Below are positions 1-7,807 of a stretch of 64,000 nt of DNA, one piece after another; position 1 is the stretch's first letter, and the number at the start of each line of letters is the position of its first letter. A program made the translations under genes and the position numbers. The stretch covers positions 1 through 64,000 of the forward strand of contig JBFXGM010000015.1 in the NCBI GenBank assembly GCA_050178015.1, read 5' to 3'. The notes under the pieces are model-generated. The model saw only the letters and a program-made list of their open reading frames with translations. It searched no databases and had not been told where the DNA came from. This DNA is from Gaoshiqia sp050178015. Lineage in GTDB: Bacteria > Bacteroidota > Bacteroidia > Bacteroidales > Prolixibacteraceae.

Positions 1-1413
1 TATACGCCGCCAACCGGTTTTACGGGGAAAGTTTCGTTTAAATATGAAGTGTGCGACAATGCTGTCGTGCCAAAATGTAATTCGGCCTATGTCAATATTT
101 TCATCGATCCGAATGCCAACACCAACACCACGGTGGCTGTTGACGACAGTTATACCACCAAGATTAATGGGTCGGTTTCGCGGAACGTTTCCCTAAATGA
201 TTACGATCCGCAGGGCTATGAAACCTCTTATACGCTGCTGGATCATCCAGCGCATGGCTCGATTTTGTTCAACAGCGACGGTTCATTCACTTATCAGCCT
301 GAGATAGAATACAGCGGCCCCGACCGGTTTACCTATCAGGTCTGCGATGCCGGAGATCCGGTAGCCTGTGATCAGGCCACCGTTTACCTGAATGTATCGG
401 GTGAAAATCACCGGCCCATCGCAATAGATGATTACCTCCCTTGGACCGATGAGCTGGCCAACGTATTGGCCAACGACTATGATCCCGATGGTGACCCGGT
501 TACTGCGAATACCGTTGTGGTTTTACCACCAGAGAATGGCACAGTCATCCTCAAAGCCGACGGCACTTTCACATATACCCCCGATGCCTTTTATTTTGGA
601 AAAGATTCGTTTAACTATGAAGTGTGTGATGATGCTTTCCCTGCTCTATGTGCTCAGGCCACTGCTGTGCTGGTCCCGGACACAGATGGCGACGGCATTG
701 ACGACTTTGCGGATATCGATGATGATAATGACGGCGTTTTGGATGTGGATGAAATGGATAAGCTAACCGGTGAAGATATAGACAGTGATGGCGATGGCAT
801 ACCGGACCGGCTCGATCCGGATTCGGACAGCGATGGCTTGTCGGATAATTACGAAGCCCAGGGGGCAGCAGCCTATCGTCCGCCTTCGGGTGTGGACAGC
901 GACGGGAATGGTTGGGATGATGAATATGACCTGGAGTCCGGCGGTACCCCGATTTTGCTGGTCGATACAGACGGTAATGGTATATCCGATTTTCAGGATC
1001 CTGATGATGACAATGATGGAATTCTGTCGATTGATGAGGATGGAAATAGTGATGGCGATCTCCTTAACGATGATTGCAATTCGAATGGGATACCCGATTA
1101 CCTCGATGCTGAACCGTGTGACCTTCTGGTGCCGAATGCATTTTCGCCGAATGGTGACGGGAAGAATGATTACTACCGCGTAAGGGGATTGCAAAATTAT
1201 CCGAATGCAAGCCTGGAAGTATATAACCGTTGGGGTGTGAAGGTGTTTGAAAAACAGCAATTTGGCAATACACAGGTGCATGGCGATCCAGGGGCCTGGT
1301 GGGATGGTCGCGATCAGGTGAGCGGTGAGATTTTACCTGCCGGTACGTACCTTTTTATCCTGGTTCTCGATAGTTCCAATGTACAGAAGGGCATTATATA
1401 TATTAACAGGTAA
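1..1413 (+). CDS. Secreted repeat protein with T9SS type B sorting domain (5' end missing)
   Basis: The reading frame is already open at base 1, so this is the last 470 codons of a larger gene. The visible part begins with two or three cadherin/Ig-like tandem repeats (each with a VDDSY or AIDDY start, a GSFTY or GTFTYTP core, and a DRFTYQVCD or DSFNYEVCD end). Asp-rich thrombospondin-type-3-like calcium-binding repeats of the DTDGDGIDD kind follow at roughly residues 235-370. The gene ends in a gliding-motility-type C-terminal domain (VPNAFSPNGDGKND, then YNRWG, then PAGTY). That last domain is known to send proteins out through the type IX secretion system as type B cargo. The PorP/SprF gene starts 5 bases after the stop, as is usual for this cargo class. 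It probably acts as a cell-surface adhesin or matrix protein; the ligand cannot be read from sequence. Confidence 0.9.
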   Translation, partial: YTPPTGFTGKVSFKYEVCDNAVVPKCNSAYVNIFIDPNANTNTTVAVDDSYTTKINGSVSRNVSLNDYDPQGYETSYTLLDHPAHGSILFNSDGSFTYQPEIEYSGPDRFTYQVCDAGDPVACDQATVYLNVSGENHRPIAIDDYLPWTDELANVLANDYDPDGDPVTANTVVVLPPENGTVILKADGTFTYTPDAFYFGKDSFNYEVCDDAFPALCAQATAVLVPDTDGDGIDDFADIDDDNDGVLDVDEMDKLTGEDIDSDGDGIPDRLDPDSDSDGLSDNYEAQGAAAYRPPSGVDSDGNGWDDEYDLESGGTPILLVDTDGNGISDFQDPDDDNDGILSIDEDGNSDGDLLNDDCNSNGIPDYLDAEPCDLLVPNAFSPNGDGKNDYYRVRGLQNYPNASLEVYNRWGVKVFEKQQFGNTQVHGDPGAWWDGRDQVSGEILPAGTYLFILVLDSSNVQKGIIYINR

Positions 1414-1418
1414 ATCAG

Positions 1419-2366
1419 ATGGAGATGAAGCGATTCGAATACAAATATATAATTGGCCTGCTGCTGTTACTGGCTGTAGCGAAGGGGTCTTACGGCCAGC
1501 AAGATCCTATGTATAGTCAATACATGTTTAACGTTCAGGCATACAATCCAGCCTATGCCGGAACCTGGCAGAGTATCGGATTTATGGCATTGGGCCGTTA
1601 CCAATGGGTAGGTTTCGATGGTGGGCCCGAAACCCAAACGTTTACGATTCAGTCACCGATGCGAAATGAGAATGTTGGGCTGGGGCTGTCGGTGATAAAC
1701 GACCGTATTGGTGAAGAAAAAAGATTTGCTGTTTTTTCGGATTATTCTTATCGGTTAAAACTGGATCAAAATGTATATTTACGTTTGGGAATTAAAGCCG
1801 GCTTTACCAGTTATCAAAATGACTTGTCGAAATATATCACTTATACCTCGGTTGATGATCACGATCCGGCCTTTGACGGAGTGATTGAGGAAAAGTTTAT
1901 GCCGAATTTCGGGATTGGCGCCTTTTTACACTCGCCAAGTTATTACGTGGGGCTATCCGTTCCCAAAATGATGCAAAACGATTTTGAGCAAGGACCGGAA
2001 AAAATTAAAACTGAACTTGAAATGAGGCATTTCACGTTGATTGGAGGCTATGTTTTTGAACTGAGCGAATCCTTAAAATTTAAGCCTTCGTTCATCACAC
2101 GTTACGTTAAAGGTTCGCCGGTAGTAGGTGATTTGAATGCCAGTTTTTTGTTGAATGATAAATTTTGGCTAGGGGCGATGGTGCGTACAGTTGGTGAGTT
2201 TGGTTTTAACACACAGTTTGTGATTAATAATAAATTACGATTAGGTTACGCCGTTGATTTTGATACCTCACCAATCAGAAAGTATCATAACGGGACACAC
2301 GAAATCATGGTTTCGTATGAATTGAGCTCTGTCAAAACACGCTACGCGTCGCCGCGCTACTTTTAA
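1419..2366 (+). CDS. PorP/SprF family type IX secretion outer-membrane protein
   Basis: This 315-residue protein has an N-terminal signal peptide ending near SYGQQDP. The QQDPMYSQYMFN motif, followed by NPAYAGT, opens the mature part and is the hallmark of the PorP/SprF family. The remainder is rich in alternating beta strands, as expected for an outer-membrane barrel. Family members hold type B cargo at the surface after T9SS export, and each cargo often has its own SprF next door. Here it sits 5 bases after a type B cargo gene and 4 bases before an OmpA-family gene, so the three are very likely one transcript. The start could also be the ATG two codons later (1425); the signal peptide is intact either way. 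Confidence 0.92.
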   Translation: MEMKRFEYKYIIGLLLLLAVAKGSYGQQDPMYSQYMFNVQAYNPAYAGTWQSIGFMALGRYQWVGFDGGPETQTFTIQSPMRNENVGLGLSVINDRIGEEKRFAVFSDYSYRLKLDQNVYLRLGIKAGFTSYQNDLSKYITYTSVDDHDPAFDGVIEEKFMPNFGIGAFLHSPSYYVGLSVPKMMQNDFEQGPEKIKTELEMRHFTLIGGYVFELSESLKFKPSFITRYVKGSPVVGDLNASFLLNDKFWLGAMVRTVGEFGFNTQFVINNKLRLGYAVDFDTSPIRKYHNGTHEIMVSYELSSVKTRYASPRYF

Positions 2367-2388
2367 AAAAATGACCAAATTTCAACCT

Positions 2389-4170
2389 ATGAAAAAGAAA
2401 TTTTTGCTTCTGTTTCCGATCTTCCTGCTGGCAGTTTTTGCCGCATTTTCGCAATCCCAACAGATGTTTGAGGATCAGCGCATTCTTGTTGAACCCTTTG
2501 AGGCCAACACTGCATTAAGTGATTTTGGACCGGCATTCGTGGGAAACGAGTTGTTTTACAACGCTATTTCAACAGTAGGCCCGACTACGGGAAAAAACAA
2601 GTATTATGGCTTGTATGCTGCCACCATTGATGCCGACGGACGGTTTCTCAGCTCGTCTGTTGGAATGGCTATTTCCCCCCTTCATAACGGGCCACTTTCT
2701 TTTTGCGAAAAAACAGGTCAGCTTTTTCTGACCCAGTCCAACAGTGATAATGCTTTGTCGAAAAAGGGGATTTTCAAAGAAAGAAGGTTTCCGTTAAGTA
2801 TTGTTATTTATGAACGTGTAGGGGACGGCTGGAAGGTGGCCGGGCAGTTTCCCTACAACAACAGCCAGTATTCGGTAGGCCATCCGGCGATCAATGTCAC
2901 TGGCGACACCTTGGTTTTTGTGAGTGATATGCCTGGTGGCAGGGGCGAAACCGATTTATACTATTCGGCAAAAGTTGCCGGACAATGGCAAGAGCCTGTT
3001 CGTCTGAGTGATGACATAAATACTTCCGGAAGCGAAATGTTCCCGTTTTTGGATGTCCGCGGAAACCTGATCTTCTCGTCGGATGGACATGGCGGGAAAG
3101 GTGGCCTGGATCTTTTTCAATCCAATTTGAACCCTGCTTTTGGAGTGGTTGAAATGGGGGAGCCTTTCAATTCGGAAGCCGATGATTTTGGTTTGATTTT
3201 TTCACCCGACCGTGGCTTTGGCTATTTTGTTTCGAATCGTGCCGGTGGAATTGGTGACGACGACATTTATCTTTTTAACCTGGATGAATATCAAATTGAT
3301 TTGGTAACCGTATCGAAGCAAACCGGCGATGTTTTGCCCGGGGTATCCATAATTGTGTATGACCACCAGGGTGATTTGGTCACCCAGGGAAAAACAAACC
3401 ATCAGGGACAACTTCCGTTGAAATTTATTCCCGGACTGAAGTACAGGCTCGAAGCCATCTATCCCGACTATCACGATGCCATTTACGACATCAGTATGAA
3501 TGCAACAGTTGGTTCGGCCATCCCGGAAGGTAAGATTTTTCTGGATCCGATTTTTCAGGTTGCAGGGCAAGTGCTCAGTGCTGATCAAACCAGTCCGCTT
3601 CCGGGTGCGCGCATCCTTGTTTTTCAGGATGAACAGCTTACCGATTCGTTGTTTGCCGATGCTCAGGGGGATTTTAACATGCGGATCTATCCTGGCTTTA
3701 ACTACAGGTTGTTGGTTTCTGCCGCAAACTTTATGGCTACAACTGAGGAGTTTTCAACCAACGACATAAAACCCGGCGTGATGAACCTGGCAGTGAAACT
3801 TTCACCGCTTACAACAGGTACTCGTATCGAACTCGAAAATATTTATTATGAATTCGGGAGCTATGCTATTCAGGACGAGGCAGTCCGTGAACTGGATAAG
3901 TTGGTCAGTTTGATGAAAGAGTACCCGGATATGAGAATTAAGATAGAATCACACACCGACGCACGGGGAAGCAACAGCTATAACATGAAACTGTCGCGAA
4001 AACGGGCCCAGGAAATTTATAATTATCTGTTGGCACGGGAGATTGTTGCAGACCGATTGGAATTTGCCGGTTATGGCGAAACACAACTGGTAAACCAGTG
4101 TACCGATGGCGTGGATTGTCCGGAGGAGGAACATGCCAAAAACAGACGCACGGTGATCGAGATTTTATAA
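2389..4170 (+). CDS. OmpA-family protein with WD40-like and CarboxypepD_reg domains
   Basis: I place the start at 2389, because the MKKKFLLLFP signal peptide begins there; an in-frame ATG at 2371 would add six residues in front of it. The product is about 593 residues. It has PD40/WD40-like repeats (roughly residues 40-300, with PGGRGETDLYYS, HGGKGGLDLF and GGIGDDDIYLF marking successive blades) and two carboxypeptidase-regulatory-like beta-sandwich modules (about 315-480). It ends in an OmpA peptidoglycan-binding domain (YYEFGSYAI, SHTDARGSNSYN, LSRKRAQ, NRRT). This architecture is common next to PorP/SprF genes in Bacteroidota, where such proteins tie the secretion or surface complex to the cell wall. 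It is the last gene of the three-gene unit; a strong terminator follows at 4259. Confidence 0.9.
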   Translation: MKKKFLLLFPIFLLAVFAAFSQSQQMFEDQRILVEPFEANTALSDFGPAFVGNELFYNAISTVGPTTGKNKYYGLYAATIDADGRFLSSSVGMAISPLHNGPLSFCEKTGQLFLTQSNSDNALSKKGIFKERRFPLSIVIYERVGDGWKVAGQFPYNNSQYSVGHPAINVTGDTLVFVSDMPGGRGETDLYYSAKVAGQWQEPVRLSDDINTSGSEMFPFLDVRGNLIFSSDGHGGKGGLDLFQSNLNPAFGVVEMGEPFNSEADDFGLIFSPDRGFGYFVSNRAGGIGDDDIYLFNLDEYQIDLVTVSKQTGDVLPGVSIIVYDHQGDLVTQGKTNHQGQLPLKFIPGLKYRLEAIYPDYHDAIYDISMNATVGSAIPEGKIFLDPIFQVAGQVLSADQTSPLPGARILVFQDEQLTDSLFADAQGDFNMRIYPGFNYRLLVSAANFMATTEEFSTNDIKPGVMNLAVKLSPLTTGTRIELENIYYEFGSYAIQDEAVRELDKLVSLMKEYPDMRIKIESHTDARGSNSYNMKLSRKRAQEIYNYLLAREIVADRLEFAGYGETQLVNQCTDGVDCPEEEHAKNRRTVIEIL

Positions 4171-4258
4171 GCGATTATTGATTTGTCAGTTTTTAGAAAT
4201 CAAAAAAAATAAGGTTTTGGGGTTTTCCTGATTCGACTGTAAGGCCCAAAGACACGTT

Positions 4259-4290
4259 AAGCTGCCCGATACTTTTGGGCAGCTTCTTTT
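4259..4290 (+). terminator. Intrinsic terminator after the OmpA-family gene
   Basis: A perfect 9-bp stem (AAGCTGCCC pairing with GGGCAGCTT) with a 9-base loop is followed at once by CTTTT. It lies 89 bases downstream of the OmpA stop codon and ends the three-gene T9SS unit. Confidence 0.85.
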
Positions 4291-4342
4291 ATAAACCTGA
4301 TTAAAATATTATCTTCGCCGGCGAAAAATAACTTAAGTTGCT

Positions 4343-4756
4343 ATGTTAAAAGGTATTTTAGCTATATCCGGACAACCGGGATTATTCAAATTGGTTGCTG
4401 AGGCAAAAAACAGCATTATTGTTGAATCGCTGTTAACCGGTAAACGCATGCCGGCTTATGCTACATCGAAAGTGAGTTCGCTGGAAGATATTGCCATTTT
4501 CACCCAAACCGGCGAGGTGGCTTTGAAAGAAGTCTTCAAAAAAATGATGGAAAAAGAGAATGGCAATGAAATTGCCAAAAAAGATTCCGGCAACGAGCTG
4601 AAAGCTTACTTTCAGGAAATTCTTCCGGAATATGATCAGAACCGGGTTTATACATCGGATATGAAAAAAGTGATCCAGTGGTACAACTTATTGCAGAAAC
4701 ACAACCTGCTGATCGTTGAGGAAGAACCGGTCGAAGAAGAGAAAACCGAAGAATAA
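4343..4756 (+). CDS. DUF5606 family protein
   Basis: This 137-residue protein matches the DUF5606 family by its N-terminus (LKGILAISGQPGLFKLVAE, then LLTGKRMPAYATSKVSSLEDI). The family is confined to Bacteroidota and its function is unknown. The first 50 residues form a small beta domain that looks like an RNA- or protein-binding fold. The C-terminal third is Glu-rich (VEEEPVEEEKTEE). It has no signal peptide, so it is cytoplasmic. The gene is monocistronic, with terminators on both sides. A TATCTTCG sequence at 4310-4317 is a plausible -7 element. Confidence 0.88.
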   Translation: MLKGILAISGQPGLFKLVAEAKNSIIVESLLTGKRMPAYATSKVSSLEDIAIFTQTGEVALKEVFKKMMEKENGNEIAKKDSGNELKAYFQEILPEYDQNRVYTSDMKKVIQWYNLLQKHNLLIVEEEPVEEEKTEE

Positions 4757-4766
4757 CCAAATAGAA

Positions 4767-4791
4767 AGTCATGTGCGAGCATGGCTTTTTT
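4767..4791 (+). terminator. Intrinsic terminator after DUF5606
   Basis: A 7-bp stem (AGTCATG with CATGGCT, one G-U pair) with a 6-base loop runs into a tract of six Ts. It lies 10 bases after the DUF5606 stop and separates it from the convergent exonuclease gene. Confidence 0.75.
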
Positions 4792-4807
4792 ATTTTCCGG
4801 TCGTTGT

Positions 4808-5347
4808 TCAGAATAATTTCTGCTGCTTGGCTCCCAGTGTTGATCCTGCCACCATGTACTTCTGCAAGATCAATTCAAATAACTTTACGGTGGCAAAAGC
4901 GTCACCGGCTGCGCGGTGCCTTCCCTCAATTCGGATGTTTAAATCGTGGCATATTTTTCCAAGCGAGTAAGACGGATGGCCAGGCAGGTATTTCCGGCTC
5001 AATTTTACGGTACACATGGTTTTTCGTTTGTAATCGTACCCCAATCGGTTAAACTCTTCGCGTACAAATCGGTAGTCGAACAAAACATTGTGGGCCACAA
5101 AAATGCTGCCTGCGGTAAGTTCCACAATCGTTTTGGCTACTTCGTAAAACTTGGGGGCATCGGCCACCATTTCATTGTCAATGCCGGTTAATTTTGTTAT
5201 GAAATAAGGAATGTGGCACTCAGGATTGATTAAGGTTGCAAAGGAATCAACGATTTCCAAGCCATTATGTTTGTAGATGGCAATCTCGGTAATTTTGCCC
5301 TCTTTCAGGCTTTGCCCGGTGGTCTCTATGTCGATGATGCAATACAA
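4808..5347 (-). CDS. DnaQ-like 3'-5' exonuclease (DEDDh), TTG start
   Basis: The 179-residue product shows the three exonuclease motifs of the DnaQ/DEDDh superfamily: Exo I as DIETTG at residue 6, Exo II as HNVLFDYRF, and Exo III as HRAAGDA with the catalytic His. It removes nucleotides from the 3' end of DNA or RNA using two metal ions. Whether it proofreads for a polymerase or acts in repair or RNA trimming is not settled by sequence; the protein is short and has no extra domain such as the GIY-YIG nuclease. No in-frame ATG lies between an upstream TAG (about 5400) and the Exo I motif, so translation most likely begins at the TTG at 5347. A TATTTTTG -7 element sits on this strand at 5416-5409. 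Confidence 0.88.
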   Translation of the reverse strand: MYCIIDIETTGQSLKEGKITEIAIYKHNGLEIVDSFATLINPECHIPYFITKLTGIDNEMVADAPKFYEVAKTIVELTAGSIFVAHNVLFDYRFVREEFNRLGYDYKRKTMCTVKLSRKYLPGHPSYSLGKICHDLNIRIEGRHRAAGDAFATVKLFELILQKYMVAGSTLGAKQQKLF

Positions 5348-5408
5348 CCTGTGCGGATTTAAATGAATTTTTCGATTCCGAACTTCCTTTTGTTTGGACT
5401 ACAGGGAA

Positions 5409-5416
5409 CAAAAATA
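5409..5416 (-). promoter_or_regulatory. Candidate -7 element for the DnaQ-like gene
   Basis: Read on the minus strand the sequence is TATTTTTG, matching the Bacteroidota TAnnTTTG element, 62 bases upstream of the TTG start. No clear -33 element was seen. Confidence 0.5.
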
Positions 5417-5536
5417 GAATCTCTTGCGTTGTCCGGAGATAAAATCTGCAAAAAAATGTATAACTGAAGTTTTTTGTCTGTGGTTTTCCGACTCCTTTTT
5501 GACGATTTACCAGCCCTGTTTTACAGCAGAATCTAT

Positions 5537-5544
5537 TATCTTTG
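5537..5544 (+). promoter_or_regulatory. Candidate -7 element for argS
   Basis: TATCTTTG matches the TAnnTTTG element and lies 17 bases before the argS ATG, which would give a very short 5' leader. Confidence 0.5.
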
Positions 5545-5561
5545 CCGTTCCTTAAAAAAAG

Positions 5562-7361
5562 ATGGATATGCTTATCGAACAAATAATCAAAGAGAAAATC
5601 GCCAAAGCCATTTTCGACCTGTATTCCCAGGAAATTCCTGCTGAAAGTGTTCAAATTCAGAATACCCGAAAAGATGTGGACGGCGACCTGACCGTGGTTG
5701 TTTTTCCGTTTTTACGCTTTTCAAAAAAATCGCCGGAACAAACGGCCCACGATTTGGGCGCTTACCTGAAAGAACAGGTGGATGAAGTATCTGATTATTT
5801 TGTGGTGAAGGGCTTCCTGAACCTGGCCATTTCGTCCGGTTACTGGATTAGCGTGCTGGCCGCTGCTTTCGGGCAAGAGTCGTACGGGCTGGAGAGTGCA
5901 ACTGACGAATCGCCGTTGGTGATGATTGAATACTCTTCGCCCAATACCAACAAACCACTTCACCTGGGGCATATCCGGAATAACTTACTAGGCTTTTCGT
6001 TGGGAGAGATTCTGAAGGGAAATGGGAAAAAAGTGGTGAAAACCAATATCGTGAACGACCGGGGAATCCACATCTGCAAATCGATGTATGCCTGGCAGCA
6101 ATGGGGTGAAGGTAAAACTCCCGAGAGTACCGGCATTAAAGGCGATCATCTGGTTGGCGACTTTTATGTGTTGTTTGATAAACACTACCGTCAGGAGGTG
6201 AGCGAGCTGATGGCAAAAGGCCTCTCGAAAGACGATGCCGAACAACAGGCGCCATCTATTCAGGCTGCCCGCGAACTCTTGCGCAAGTGGGAAGCCAAAG
6301 ACCCGGAAACTATTCAGTTGTGGTCGGAAATGAACCAGTGGGTTTATAAAGGGTTCGACGTGACTTACAAGGAACTGGGAGTTGATTTTGATAAAATTTA
6401 TTACGAATCGGATACTTACCTGGTTGGCCGTGATGAGGTGATGAAAGGTCTGGAGCAGGGTATTTTCTATCAGAAGGAAGATAATTCTGTTTGGGCCGAC
6501 CTGACTGCTGATGGACTCGATCAGAAAATCCTGTTGCGCAGCGACGGTACATCGGTTTACATGACCCAGGATATTGGTACTGCCAAACTCCGTTTCAACG
6601 ATTATAAGATCGATAGGATGGTTTATGTGGTTGGTAATGAGCAGAATTACCATTTTCAGGTTCTTTCTGTCTTGTTGGATAAACTTGGTTTTGAATGGGG
6701 GAAAGGGCTACATCATTTTTCGTACGGTATGGTTGAGTTGCCCCACGGGAAAATGAAATCGCGCGAAGGTACTGTGGTGGATGCCGACGACCTGATTGCC
6801 GGAATGGTGGAAGTGGCCCGGAAAACATCCGAAGAACTTGGTAAACTGGATGGATATAGTGAGGAGGAAGCACTGGAAACGTATAGAACAATCGCCTTGG
6901 GCGCTTTGAAATATTTCATCCTGAAGGTGGACCCGAAGAAAAATATGCTGTTCAACCCGGAAGAATCCATCGATTTTAACGGGAACACTGGTCCATTCAT
7001 TCAATACACGTATGCCCGTATCCGATCGGTGTTGCGCAAGGCAGCTGAAAAGGGGCTGACACCAAGAATCAGTGCAACCACCGGGTTAAAGATTTCCGAA
7101 AAAGAGCAGGAGCTGATCAAAACGATTTCGCTGTTCCCGTCCACGCTGGGCGAAGCAGCCGAAGCCTATAGCCCGGCTATTATTGCCAACTACGTGTATA
7201 ACCTGGTGAAAGAGTACAACCAGTTTTATCACGATCATTCGATACTTGCTGAACCCGATGAAGACATCCGCGATTTTCGTTTGGTGTTGTCCGAAACTGT
7301 TTCGAAGATTGTAAAAACCGGAATGGGGCTGTTGGGGATCAACGTTCCGGAACGGATGTAA
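5562..7361 (+). CDS. argS: Arginyl-tRNA synthetase
   Basis: This class I synthetase (599 residues) charges tRNA-Arg in the cytoplasm. An N-terminal Arg-tRNA-synthetase additional domain (residues about 5-90) precedes the Rossmann catalytic core. The HIGH-type motif reads HLGH at residues 134-137, after SSPNTNKPL. The KMSKS-type loop reads KMKS at 397-400. The C-terminal DALR anticodon-binding helix bundle ends in the typical LLGINVPERM. The length is normal for bacterial ArgS. A second in-frame ATG at 5568 is also possible. The gene has its own candidate promoter and a strong terminator 20 bases after the stop, so it is probably transcribed alone. Confidence 0.97.
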   Translation: MDMLIEQIIKEKIAKAIFDLYSQEIPAESVQIQNTRKDVDGDLTVVVFPFLRFSKKSPEQTAHDLGAYLKEQVDEVSDYFVVKGFLNLAISSGYWISVLAAAFGQESYGLESATDESPLVMIEYSSPNTNKPLHLGHIRNNLLGFSLGEILKGNGKKVVKTNIVNDRGIHICKSMYAWQQWGEGKTPESTGIKGDHLVGDFYVLFDKHYRQEVSELMAKGLSKDDAEQQAPSIQAARELLRKWEAKDPETIQLWSEMNQWVYKGFDVTYKELGVDFDKIYYESDTYLVGRDEVMKGLEQGIFYQKEDNSVWADLTADGLDQKILLRSDGTSVYMTQDIGTAKLRFNDYKIDRMVYVVGNEQNYHFQVLSVLLDKLGFEWGKGLHHFSYGMVELPHGKMKSREGTVVDADDLIAGMVEVARKTSEELGKLDGYSEEEALETYRTIALGALKYFILKVDPKKNMLFNPEESIDFNGNTGPFIQYTYARIRSVLRKAAEKGLTPRISATTGLKISEKEQELIKTISLFPSTLGEAAEAYSPAIIANYVYNLVKEYNQFYHDHSILAEPDEDIRDFRLVLSETVSKIVKTGMGLLGINVPERM

Positions 7362-7379
7362 TTTTTAAAGAAAAAGACA

Positions 7380-7411
7380 AAGAAAATGGGGGCGGCTGCC
7401 CCCATTTTCTT
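7380..7411. terminator. Bidirectional terminator between argS and a small ORF
   Basis: A perfect 14-bp inverted repeat (AAGAAAATGGGGGC with GCCCCCATTTTCTT) encloses a 4-base loop. The arms carry A- and T-runs, so it can work on both strands. It lies exactly between two converging genes. Confidence 0.85.
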
Positions 7412-7414
7412 AAT

Positions 7415-7639
7415 TTATAAAATTGCAATGCGTGAAAACGGGATCTTACTTTCCCGGTGTGATAGACAAACTTTATGTCTGGAAATCAGTACGGATTGCT
7501 CTTCCCGCGAAAGTTGATTCATAAATTGGACACGTTCAGCTATTGTCATTCTCCGGATTTCCTTGAATATACAATTGGGGGTTTCGTTGTTCATGGGGCA
7601 CCCAAACAACAAACCATAATAATTTGCAGTCTCTTTCAT
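7415..7639 (-). CDS. Small conserved Cys-containing protein of unknown function
   Basis: This is a 74-residue ORF from the ATG at 7639; a longer in-frame version would use a GTG at 7657. The ATG is preceded by GGAGGAAAGTAAAG, an unusually good ribosome-binding site for this phylum. The protein has NYYGLLFGCPMN and NCIFKEIRRMT, then a charged helix (IAERVQFMNQLSREEQ), then HKVCLSHRE. Three Cys residues, a Cys-Pro near the N-terminus and the helical middle resemble a family of short uncharacterized Bacteroidota proteins I recall but cannot name. Convergence with argS across a dedicated terminator supports it being a real gene. The Cys/His spacing could bind a metal; this is a guess. Confidence 0.65.
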   Translation of the reverse strand: MKETANYYGLLFGCPMNNETPNCIFKEIRRMTIAERVQFMNQLSREEQSVLISRHKVCLSHRESKIPFSRIAIL

Positions 7640-7767
7640 CTTTACTTTCCTCCACACGGTCCTTTTCAGGTAAATACTCGTTAGTTAATTCCCCGGGAGA
7701 TACAAAGGTGACCCTCAGAAAGTCTTTTTTTAATGATCGTAAAAAATTACCCTTTCCGTTATTTTTG

Positions 7768-7775
7768 TATTTTTG
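7768..7775 (+). promoter_or_regulatory. Candidate -7 element for ffh
   Basis: TATTTTTG fits TAnnTTTG and lies 32 bases before the ffh start codon. Confidence 0.5.
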
Positions 7776-7807
7776 CACGAGCTTTAAAAATCAATTGCAC
7801 TTCTGCT

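Noticed and set aside
5988..6653. A 221-codon minus-strand frame inside argS
   Set aside because: It lies fully within argS and shows no recognisable domain; a shadow frame.
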